Below, piece after piece: positions 10,029 through 18,581 of a stretch of 40,913 nucleotides of DNA. This DNA comes from Fragilaria crotonensis. Lineage: Eukaryota; Bacillariophyta; Fragilariophyceae; Fragilariales; Fragilariaceae. The stretch is from positions 1-40,913 of the forward strand of contig JAKSYS010000579.1 of the NCBI GenBank assembly GCA_022925895.1. The letters run 5' to 3'. Position 1 is the stretch's first letter; each line of letters opens with the position of its first letter. Both the position numbers and the translations under genes were made by a program. The notes beneath the pieces are model-generated. The model worked only from the letters and a program-made list of their open reading frames with translations, was not told the DNA's origin and ran no database searches.

Positions 10029-12119
10029 GTGGCCTCAAATGCCCAAAATCCAGAGTGCTACTGCCCGTGCCAATGCGTACTCAAAGTGGCGGGGCTCTCA
10101 ACCAAGATAGCGGCTCCACCGTTGGATCCGCAACTCGACTTGATGAACTCCCCGGAAATTAAATTTGGGCGCCTCTTGGCATCCACCGAGCAGCGCGTCC
10201 GACACGAAGCCGTGAGGCGGCTCCATGAATACCTCAAGGCGAGGTGTGCCTTGGACAATGAGGAGGGTGTGGGATTGTCGGAGATGGATTTGTTGAAATT
10301 GTGGAAGGGGCTTTGGTTTACGCTGTACATGGCCGATCGAGTGCCAGTTCAAGATGAACTTTCCAAGCAATTGGCGCAGATGATTTGGTGCGTCGCAGGG
10401 ACGGAGGAAGAAGACGAGTATGCCGCTAAGACATACCTTGAAATGTATGGCGCGGATGACGAGGAGGAGGACGATGATGATGATCCTGAAGTAATTATGC
10501 AAGAGATTGTCAACACCACTGGTCACGTTTACACTGATGATGATGACGATGAGGACGACGAAGACGAAGACGAGGAAGATCATGACGATCATGATCACGA
10601 CGAAAACGGAGCTTGCACAAAGGGCGAAGACGACGAGGAAGATGTTGATGCCAGCCTGATCCCTCATTGTCGTGGCGCTCATTTAGCTGCTCTCTTTATC
10701 AAGACCTTCTTCCAAACTGTGCGCCGTGAGTGGGGCCGCATGGACAAGTACCGTGTGGACAAGTTCTACACTCTGATGCGTCTCATGATGGAACAAGTCT
10801 ATGAGTACATGGCTAAACGCCACTGGAACCTTGGTATTGTTCGTCTCTTCAATGATATCATTTGCGACGAAGTTCTCATGCAGACCCCGAATGGGCTTCG
10901 ATTGCACCTAATTGATTTATCACTCGACGAGCTGGCCAAAGTTAATGCCAGAGCACCCATGCCTTTGACGGAAGCAACATTTGTGGATGTTTTAGAACCC
11001 TTTTTCGCCCTGGCGCAAGCCTGCAAGGACAAAGTTGTGCAAGCGCGGATCGTGGATAAGGTGTTGCATGGCTTTTTGGAGAAATACAGCGTCGTCTCAG
11101 AGGCGGCTCTGGCTGAGACCGAAGAGGAGAATTTCGTCATGACGGAAGTTCATGTTGGAACTGTGGCGGACTTTATCTTCTCGCTCGGAAGTGATTCTGA
11201 TACCAGAAACGAGTATCGTGAGACCCTATACTCCACATATAAGGATTACAAACGACGTTTGAAGCACGTGGGAAGAGATGTCGTCTTGGACCTGAATGAT
11301 GAAAATGCTGGAGATGGTGATGCAGAAGAAATGGAAGATGGCGAAGAAGCCCGTGTGATTGAAGTAGACGATCCAATCACGTACGTTGACGACACACTCG
11401 ACAACGAAGAGCCGCCGTCAAAAAAATCGAGATCCAAGGGGAACAATAAGAGCAAAGTAGCATCAGCAGAGGCGACGGTCGGATCCAAGGTTGAAAAGGG
11501 TGAAGGGAAGAAAGATGTTGCGGCAAAGGAGAAAGTCCGAGCCGAGGTTGGAATGGGAAGCAAGAAGCGAGTTCGAGCGTCGGCTGAGGAGGCGGAAGAG
11601 GAAGGACCCACGACCGAGAAGAAGTCGTCAAAGAAAAAGAAGAAGGCGAAGAAAGAGATTTCCGTGGAAACTGAGCCTCTGGTTGCGGAAGAACTCGTTG
11701 AAACAAGTGCTGCCGAGAAATCGAAGCCGAAGAAGAAGAAGCAGTCAGGATTCTCGCCTGCTCAGGAGGAGGTAATAACTATATCGTTAGCTTCCCAGCA
11801 ACAAGCAAAGGAGGCTACTGTTGCGACCGAGAAGAGCGATGACAATAAAGAAGAACCTATCAAAGACAAAAAGGAAAAGACTAAGCGAAAAGAAACTGAA
11901 GAAGAGAAGGAGGCGAGGCGAGTAAGCTTTGGCAAGGTAAACCATAGCAAGTCGCACAAGGCGTCGATGAAGGCTTTGCGAACAATGCCTCCCCCCAAGC
12001 TTGTGTCAGTTACCCCTGACAAGTCGATTCTTCTCAAGAAGAGCCCGGGGCCAGTAGCCACTTTAAAGAGCGGAGGGAAAGGGAAAGGTGGTCGCAAGAA
12101 GGCTTCTGACTACTTTTAA
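10029..12119 (+). CDS. RRP1: Ribosomal RNA processing protein RRP1 (Nop52 family)
   Basis: Seen: an intact frame of 696 residues. Residues 40-110 hold LLASTEQRVRHEAVRRLHEY and LLKLWKGLWFTLYMADRVPV. An Asp/Glu tract of about 60 residues follows, then ALFIKTFFQTVRREWGRMDK, KFYTLMRLMMEQVYEYMAKR and PNGLRLHLIDLSLDEL. The C-terminal half is Lys/Glu-rich and ends RVSFGKVN, DKSILLKKSPG and KKASDYF. Known: the Nop52 domain (ERK-R..A...L, LW.GL.Y..W/MaDk, R...GLD..R.DKF..L.R) marks RRP1, a nucleolar protein for late 60S subunit and ITS processing. Human RRP1B has the same C-terminal layout with an RVxF-type motif, a KSIL motif and a terminal D-F-F. Inference: the conserved tail docks protein phosphatase 1. 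The start at 10029 is the longest frame; the ATG at 10143 (MNSPEIKFGRLL) is another candidate. The acidic tract sits as an insert within the Nop52 domain. Confidence 0.9.
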   Translation: MASNAQNPECYCPCQCVLKVAGLSTKIAAPPLDPQLDLMNSPEIKFGRLLASTEQRVRHEAVRRLHEYLKARCALDNEEGVGLSEMDLLKLWKGLWFTLYMADRVPVQDELSKQLAQMIWCVAGTEEEDEYAAKTYLEMYGADDEEEDDDDDPEVIMQEIVNTTGHVYTDDDDDEDDEDEDEEDHDDHDHDENGACTKGEDDEEDVDASLIPHCRGAHLAALFIKTFFQTVRREWGRMDKYRVDKFYTLMRLMMEQVYEYMAKRHWNLGIVRLFNDIICDEVLMQTPNGLRLHLIDLSLDELAKVNARAPMPLTEATFVDVLEPFFALAQACKDKVVQARIVDKVLHGFLEKYSVVSEAALAETEEENFVMTEVHVGTVADFIFSLGSDSDTRNEYRETLYSTYKDYKRRLKHVGRDVVLDLNDENAGDGDAEEMEDGEEARVIEVDDPITYVDDTLDNEEPPSKKSRSKGNNKSKVASAEATVGSKVEKGEGKKDVAAKEKVRAEVGMGSKKRVRASAEEAEEEGPTTEKKSSKKKKKAKKEISVETEPLVAEELVETSAAEKSKPKKKKQSGFSPAQEEVITISLASQQQAKEATVATEKSDDNKEEPIKDKKEKTKRKETEEEKEARRVSFGKVNHSKSHKASMKALRTMPPPKLVSVTPDKSILLKKSPGPVATLKSGGKGKGGRKKASDYF

Positions 12120-12519
12120 GGGAGGCATTTGCGATGTATACCACAGATCTTCTCTTTAAGATATCGTTAGTATTCTGCGGCACCTAGTGGGTTCGAGAGT
12201 TGCTTCCTTGACAGATGAGTCTAGTAGTTTATCCTGACGTTGTTCTTCGGTTAGGTCTCCATGTGTTCCGTGCAACGCCGAAAACACTTGATAATGCATA
12301 CTCCGAGAATGCACAATGCATGCAGAAGACAATGAGTGCGGAAACGTGGGATATGAAGATCGTAGTTGCATTGTCGCGACTCCCCACCCACCCGACATTT
12401 TTACGGTAGAAGTCTCTTGTCAACGGGGAGATGCTGGAAGCGTAGCACGTCATACAAGTAGTACTTGTAGTCTCTACAATGGGCGCAACACTACTAGCAC
12501 TTATCGTTCGCTGATTTGA
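12120..12519. other. Convergent 3' spacer
   Basis: This interval lies between the stops of RRP1 (+) and the two-exon gene on the minus strand. It contains overlapping short frames on both strands but no motif, repeat or RNA gene that I can recognise. It probably contains both 3' UTRs. Confidence 0.4.
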
Positions 12520-13819
12520 CTATTTTGAAATATGTAATTGCATAGATATAAATGAAACTGGCATTTCCATCGTTTGATCAGTCGTTGTATTCAGGACTCT
12601 CAGCACCATGGATCTCGAGTTCATCACTATTGACATTTCCAGCGGTGGGGCATGCACGTTTCCTAGATTGATCACTTCCAAATAGAGGATCAAAATTGGC
12701 ATCCTGGTCTTTTCAAACGTCCAGCCAAACAGCACACAAATTGTTGGTGAGACTGGACAAATCGGGCGGGGGTTACCTGCTACAGGACGGAACGTTGGAG
12801 GCTCCTTGAAGGCAGCTTTCTTGAAAACCCTGGTTGGGATCGCGTTTGCTCCAGGCTGATATGACGACAGGAGTCCAGTCATCTCAAGATTAAGCATTTG
12901 CACCCAGGTCTTTTTCTCTTCATGGTAATGCTTGACAAACTCAATTCCTGGGTGTTCAGCGACTATCGTTTTGATTGTAGTGAATTGCTCCTGGCATGGA
13001 AATGGCAGAGCAACTTCATAAGTGGACTTGAGTGTACCACTATTTGCTCCTGCAGTCTCCATCATCTCCCTGATCCTACAGGAGAGTTTGACACTCTTCG
13101 CACTGTCCTCGTCGTACATCAACTCTCCAGATGGAGAGGAGTATACGGCCAGAAGTTGAGAGGGCTGAAACATTATGTCAGGCCAGGCATAGGTGATCAC
13201 AACTGACCTCCCACCTGGCTGGATTGTTGCTGTAATATCCGTTTCACTACATCCAGATGGTAGGATGAATCTGATGGTGACGTGCTTGTTGGTACTACTG
13301 TCTTGCCACTCCCACAGTAGATGTGGAAGAAATGACGAGTTTGCTGCAGAGGCATGATTACAGGCACCAAAACCATCAGCCGCCATGCCATCTCTACCTC
13401 TAAAGTCATCCTCATCCTCAAACATCGAATCATTAGAAGCCTTGCTTGAAAAATTTGTACGACCTGGGAGGTGTTTGGAGAATGATGAGTCGTAGAATTG
13501 GAATTGTAAAAGCACCGAAAATGTGACATGTACTCACCAGCTGAGCTTTTGATTTCCATGGCACTGATATAGTCCCGTTGATATGTCTCAAAACTATTGC
13601 GAAAGCTGTTCTTGCCAAACTTTCCATAGATCTCTGGTCGTTTGTTGTACAAGCTCATGTACTTGGGACCTTCCTATTGAGTGATCCATCATTCATTCCC
13701 TTGATGATATCGCGACGGAGATAAATCCCCTCTGGCCCAGAATGGTTCCACTTCTTCTTTTTATCTTGATTAGATGATTCAAATGTTGATGAAACTCTTC
13801 CATTTCGTTGAAAACTCAT
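12520..13819 (-). CDS. Unassigned protein, two exons, one frameshift
   Basis: Exon 1 is 13819-13538 and exon 2 is 13463-12520, separated by a 74-base intron (donor GTGAGT, acceptor CCCAG). Exon 1 starts MSFQRNGRVSSTFESSNQDK, then WNHSGPEGIYLRRDIIKGMN, and after a frame change YMSLYNKRPEIYGKFGKNSF. The shift falls at about 13665-13672 (GTCCCAAGTACATG). One added C there gives VPKYMSLYNKRPEIYG and makes the exon sum 1227, exactly 408 residues, with the intron in phase 1. Exon 2 carries NKHVTIRFILPSGCSETDIT, SVVITYAWPDIMF, a run of predicted strands and YEVALPFPCQEQFTTIK. I recognise no named family. The alternating strands resemble an HSP20/CS-type beta sandwich, which is only a guess. The lack of a signal peptide suggests a cytosolic or nuclear protein. 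Confidence 0.6.
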
Positions 13820-14158
13820 GGTGATATTACAACTTTAGTGGAGAGGTGCAGTGGGGTGAAAAGTGAGAAATGAAATGATGAGATGGAAGCTTTTTGTGTG
13901 TGCGCTTCATGTTCAAAAACGGCGGCGGCAACAATTCCAAATTTGTATGGCTATTTTAATCGATTTCCGGTCATCCTCGGAGGAGTGTTCCGGCTTCGGC
14001 GGCGGACCTTGATCGAAATGAGAACACTCTCTTGCTTCGCTCAGTGTCCACGTCACGCCACTCATCGGAAATCTGAAAATCCGACAGCACGGCTACATGT
14101 GTTACAGCTCTTGCTGTTGCACTACAAATTCCGATCACAATTTGCCTCAGGTATCACC
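13820..14158. other. Divergent spacer with in-frame leader for the monooxygenase-like gene
   Basis: The frame of the downstream gene is open from about 13883, giving a basic leader (MRTLSCFAQCPRHATHRKS) that could be an organelle targeting sequence if translation starts upstream. A possible acceptor (GCCTCAG at about 14150) precedes the preferred start. I cannot settle whether this is leader, 5' UTR or intron. Confidence 0.3.
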
Positions 14159-15870
14159 ATGACAATTCTGACGAAAGATCGGCTGGATGAGGTTGTCGCC
14201 GCTGTCAAGGAGACTCTTTCGGATCCTAAGATTCGTGCTGTGAACCAGCGAGCGGTTCAAGCCAAGGTATGGCACCACCAGCCGGCTGTCGCTGCTTGTT
14301 TGACGGATTTGCGAAAAGAGGAAGAGGAGATCCGGACAAGAATTTTGAAGCTCGTGAGTCACCTTGTGTACCATTTTCACGACCGTACGGTAGATGCAAC
14401 TTTGGCCCGCGCTGGAATCTTGCAGGACGATAGAGTGAATGCTGGGTCCTCTCTTGACAAGAAAGACGCTATTGATTTGTTCTGTCTGGATGCCAAGGAG
14501 CGACTCTATCTAGTGATGAATCATTATGGGTGGTTGCAAGAATTCTTTCGCGCTTTTCCCATGCACTTTTATGAAAACAGCTTTCAATTCGTTCACAATA
14601 TACCTAAAAAGAAATTGAAGGTTAAGGTGAAGGTTGTTGGCCTTGGAATTGGGGGTTCCATGGCTATTAGCGGACTTGCCAAGGCTGGGATTGAATGCGC
14701 CGTTGGATACGAGAAACGTGTCGAGTCTGGTGTTAGTAGTGTCGGAAGTCGATATCAGAATGCTTCATGGCGTGCGTACGACGTAGCGCGAGACCTCTTA
14801 GACGAAGCCGCTTATGATCACCTCATCGAGTATCGTCAGCGCTTTACGGTGACCTTCGATGATGGCACGACCAAGATGGTGACTTCTGATCGTGTCCAAA
14901 TCATTCTTGGTGACGCCATTGAGGTGGCTCAAGCGTCTGCGAAGCGATACGGTGCGAAGCTGGTGTTCGGTGCCAATGCAGATCAGTTCTTCGACAGTGA
15001 CTCCGTCGAAGAACCAGTTGATATTGTAGCGCTGTTCGCAGGAGCGCACACATCTCAAATGTTTCCTGGACTCGCGGAGGAAATGAGTATTCACTCTTGG
15101 CCCGATATAAGTTCCGTTTGTGACATGTGGCTTCGTATTAAGCCTAGTGAGAAGAAGGACTTCTATTGTATTCGATCCGGGGAGGTCGGTGCCGAACATT
15201 GGCACTACACGATAGAGAGTGCCCGAAATACTGTTGAGGACGTCGTCCGTGTTCAGAACAGTCTGGTCAGCCAATACCAGTGGAGCTGCAAGAAGATGGT
15301 GGATGCGTCGGAGGAAGAGAAGGAGATTTTGAAAAGGAAATTTGAAGGGCAAATGGCACAGCTCGACGCCGTCAAAAAGTTCATGAATGAAACTGACGGT
15401 GGACGCTTCGACTACATCTTCACGAACGCCCCAAGTAATGAGCACAACGCAAGGAAGCGCGAGGAAGCAAGCGCTGACGGTACCGTGGTTCTAGAAGGGG
15501 GATATGTTGTGGATGTGAAGTTCGCATCGAATGCAATGGTGAATAAGTCCGGAGACTTGCTCTCCAAGTTTGCCACAGATTTGATTGTCATGGGCGGTGA
15601 TGCGTGTGTACCACCGAATCCCCAGGCAGCATATGGAGCGACACTGGCGTGTGAAAGTGCGCAAATGGTGGTGCAATTGGCGACATCGTATGGCCACCTT
15701 AACTCTATCATTCAAGACTTAGATGACTTCGATCAGATGTCGGAGCTAAAGAGCAGGTTCAGGAATTGAAGGATCTGTTTGCTGCCTACTATGCTGCCAA
15801 GAGCAGATCTGAGAATTACTTCCAATGGGTCCAAACTCATATGCAATATCTATTCCCTGCCAAACAGTAA
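14159..15870 (+). CDS. Class A flavin monooxygenase-like protein, frameshift near the C-terminus
   Basis: Seen: from MTILTKDRLDEVVAAVKETL the first 150 residues are helical. A dinucleotide-binding motif follows, KVVGLGIGGSMAISGLAKAG (GxGxxG with an acidic residue after the second strand). Next come DHLIEYRQRFTVTFDDGTTK, DIVALFAGAHTSQMFPGL and, near the end, LIVMGGDACVPPNPQAAYGA followed by a helix. Known: a GxGxxG start, a central DG-like strand and a late GDA..PP...G.......E block are the layout of FAD-dependent aromatic-type hydroxylases. Inference: an FAD- or NAD(P)-dependent oxidoreductase with an extra N-terminal helical domain; the substrate is unknown. The frame stops at 15769. A single added base at about 15750 (CTAAAGAGCAGG) gives QVQELKDLFAAYYAAKSRSE and a natural end at 15870, a total of 571 codons. 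The ATG at 14159 was chosen because conserved-looking sequence begins there. Confidence 0.55.
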
Positions 15871-16440
15871 TAAAGAGGGTAGTTAGGCCGAATGCCTTGG
15901 AGGATTGTCAGCGTGATCAACTTGAAAGTTATCTTGTCTGATGTATCATATGACATTGCAAACCATATCATTTACTAAGCCAAAGAACTGAGTTATTGAA
16001 AGGCACTTTTTCCTATCTAGCAAGGCAATGCAACTAATCTACTACTAGCTAGCGCGAGACAAGGAGTTGATAAATCAACGAAGCATCGGCGCAGACCCTC
16101 ATCTCACGTCAATTCCGCGAGCAACGTCCGGTTGTTGCCACGAAGTTCCTCGTTCCATTGATTCGTGCGATCGCCGTCGATCGCCTGGTGGGACTTCATC
16201 GCCAAAAGATGCTTGAGGAGTCAAGTTTGCGGGAACAGTACACTGGCGGTGCATCCTCTGGCCATATTCACTCATCGTCAAAAAGGATCAATGGAGGTTG
16301 CTACTTGAGGTCGTACTCCAAACCAAGCTCTAGCGCGATGCCTTGCTCATCCGTGCCCTGTTTGACTTTGTAACCTCAAAGGCGTTCCCAATTCATGATA
16401 TCCCTTTCCTCACTCCTTGAGCGTCAGAAGCAGGTTGTCG
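15871..16440 (+). other. Unresolved tract with coding-like plus-strand segments
   Basis: From 15871 to about 16095 I see nothing. From about 16107 to 16260 a plus-strand frame reads FREQRPVVATKFLVPLIRAI, then VDRLVGLHRQKMLEESSLRE. Another plus frame at about 16287-16425 reads KDQWRLLLEVVLQTKL, a TAG, and DALLIRALFDFVTSKAFPIH. The composition looks like real protein, but the pieces are in different frames and broken by stops. I recognise no family. It may be a decayed gene or a badly sequenced one. Confidence 0.3.
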
Positions 16441-16599
16441 GGCATGGACGTGTCAGTCGTCGCCTATCTCTCCCATGTTCCTCCAATCTGTGGTGCAGAA
16501 CCATATCTGGATGGAAGATGGGCGGATGGTTGAGAATGACTTAGCACAGGACCATTTCTTCCACAGAAATTCCTTGATATGGTTGCACTTTTGCTGCAA

Positions 16600-17390
16600 A
16601 ACTTCTCTCGAACGAAAGAAAAGTCATCATGACGAATAGATTTGGGATGTTCCAGTTTGTACGAACTTCACATCATTTGTGGCAACGAAAATCGCATCAG
16701 TCCTTGCTACAAGAGGAATCCCTGGATCGCCAACCTGTGCAAGTGAGAAAGAGTCGATCCCACGACAGTCTTTCCTCTCTTCGTTGGTGCAAGCGGCAAG
16801 CCACCACCCAACCTTGAAGGCTGAGCTGGGATAGCCTGTTTGGGAACATTCAAAAGCGGGATATCCTTCAGATCACCTTGTCGAACATGTATTCCCAACA
16901 ACCAGCTGTCGTTGTCGGCGGCGGTCTGACTGATGTTGCTTGAATGGCGTTAATGACTTGTGGTGCCAACTTTCTAGATTGATGAAAGGGAGCAAAACGT
17001 CATCGCGATGAGGCTGATTCCGGAAGACTATGATGGAGGTCACCATACGAGCACGTCAAGAGATGTGCCTGACGGCAGGATTCGGATCTCACAACGTCTT
17101 CCGTCGCCACCGCTCCGGTCGAACCATGCCATTTTGTGGTCCCAGCCGGCGGAGTATCACGCAATGCACGGATAATCGCACCACGCCGCAGAGTCCGTCG
17201 TATGGAATGGATCCATCCGTGCGGACTGCCAACGCACCATCCGGCGACCGATGTCTGATCAGCGCAACCGCCAAGTTTGCCACGCGGCGCATTGATTGGT
17301 TACGATCCGCAGTTGGGCAGGAAGGAGAATTAGAAATCTGTCCTGTCGAGCCCATGAAAGCGTCCCAATAACTGAGTTCGCAGACGGATG
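16600..17390 (-). pseudogene. Relic of an O-fucosyltransferase-like glycosyltransferase
   Basis: Seen on the minus strand, in several frames: APFHQSRKLAPQVINAIQAT (about 16930-17000), DNDSWLLGIHVRQGDLKDIP (about 16855-16915) and DAIFVATNDVKFVQ (about 16650-16695). The last is followed by two stops in a row. Known: a strand reading hhGIHhRxGD followed later by an hhATD/ND motif is typical of the GDP-fucose protein O-fucosyltransferase/GT65-like fold, where the Arg binds the sugar nucleotide. Inference: a broken copy or an error-ridden gene. Unlike other genes in the window, I cannot assemble a start, an end or a continuous product, and stops occur even within the best frames, so decay is more likely here. 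Plus-strand open frames across the same bases appear to be shadows. The family call rests on two motifs only. Confidence 0.4.
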
Positions 17391-18040
17391 TGGACCACGA
17401 ACGTCATCAGGTTGAGCATTTGCTTGACCGCAATATTGACGTGCCCACGAAAGGAGAAACCGAAATAGCATCACCGATAACACAAAGCCGTTATCCGCAG
17501 TATGTTTCCACCTATTCTTCCGACGCTTTCTGTTTACGATACGGAATCTTCATCCCAACACGATGCATACACCTTGTTTCCAATGTTTTTCAGTCACGAA
17601 CAGACTTATGGTAAACCGCAGATGCAACGGTCCATCGGCATTAACAAGGAGAAGTAACAGACCTCATGCATGCTACATACACGTAGGCTGCGGGACCGAT
17701 GGCTTGCAATGTTTGACGGATGTTGGTGGGAGAAGAGATGGAGGCGGCAGCTGAGAGGGCTGGCACAAATAAGTTCAGTAGTACACGGTATGCGTATTAT
17801 AAAGGTGCGTACAATACAGCATGCCAATCTGAGGTGACCGATCCTAATCATATGAACATAGTATGCATACCTGGTAGCGATGATAGAGGTATTTCTTGCA
17901 CGTTTCTACCTGAACATACTTCAACTGGAAGGTCCGGCAATACACTTAACGAACAAGGTCGAATTCACGCTGGCCGGAGGCAAAATCATTTCCGTTCTGT
18001 GTCTGGCTGGTGCTAAACTGTTATGCCAGCGTCATCGTCG
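17391..18040. other. Spacer with no recognisable gene
   Basis: Overlapping short frames occur on both strands (for example plus 17720-18016 and minus 17606-17851), but I see no motif, intron signature or RNA gene. This stretch may belong to the same decayed tract as its left neighbour. Confidence 0.35.
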
Positions 18041-18290
18041 TTTGCTGACACTTGCTGACGAAAAGACAGATCTGCTGACATCCGCTGACAAAACGAATTT
18101 GCTGACGTCTGCGACGAAATTGAATCTGTTGACATTTTCTGATGCTGATACGAAAACGAGTTTTTTCCAGCAAGCGGGTGATGCTGACATCTTCTGACGT
18201 TTGCTGACGAGAATCAGTTTGCTGGACATTTGCTGACGAGCAAATCTGCTTCATATCGAGAAAAAGAAATCTGCTGACATTTGCTAGAAC
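18041..18290. repeat. Degenerate TGCTGAC minisatellite
   Basis: By eye the heptamer TGCTGAC occurs eight times in about 240 bases, plus near matches (CGCTGAC, TTCTGAC, TGTTGAC, TGCTGAT). The basic pattern is TTGCTGACATNTGCTGACGA with AT- or A-rich spacers, a period of roughly 20-25 bases. The plus frame reads as a repeat of LLTSADKTN, the minus frame as SADVSKFVL. The frames are a by-product of the repeat and are not called as a gene. It lies just before the channel gene. Confidence 0.7.
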
Positions 18291-18581
18291 CTGCCAGCTC
18301 AATGATACGAAAGATCCCAAGCTCTAATCACGCCGGCCGGTCGCTGGTGCGCACATCCTTAAGGTACATCTTGTTAACTGCGATAGCTTGGGCCGGACCT
18401 TCCTGGTACTTGGAATGAGAGACGTAAACACACTACCAAAGTTAGAGAGTAGACAATAGACGGAAGATACAGCATCACAACATCTCCCCTCATCACATCA
18501 TCGAATCTTCTCGATCGTGCACAAGTCCCTTGGTGTACGGTACGATCTGGATTACAACCTGATCCACCGAATCTGCGCACA

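Noticed and set aside
10098-10682. Minus-strand hydrophobic frame opposite RRP1
   Set aside because: The Val/Ile/Leu runs are the complement of the Asp/Glu tract of RRP1, not a membrane protein.
16629-16817. Serine-rich plus-strand frame over the glycosyltransferase relic
   Set aside because: The minus strand carries recognisable motifs over the same bases; the plus frame is its complement.
17880-18197. Plus-strand frame rich in LLTSADKTN repeats as a repeat protein
   Set aside because: The repeat exists at DNA level, units vary in length and frame, and there is no supporting start or domain.
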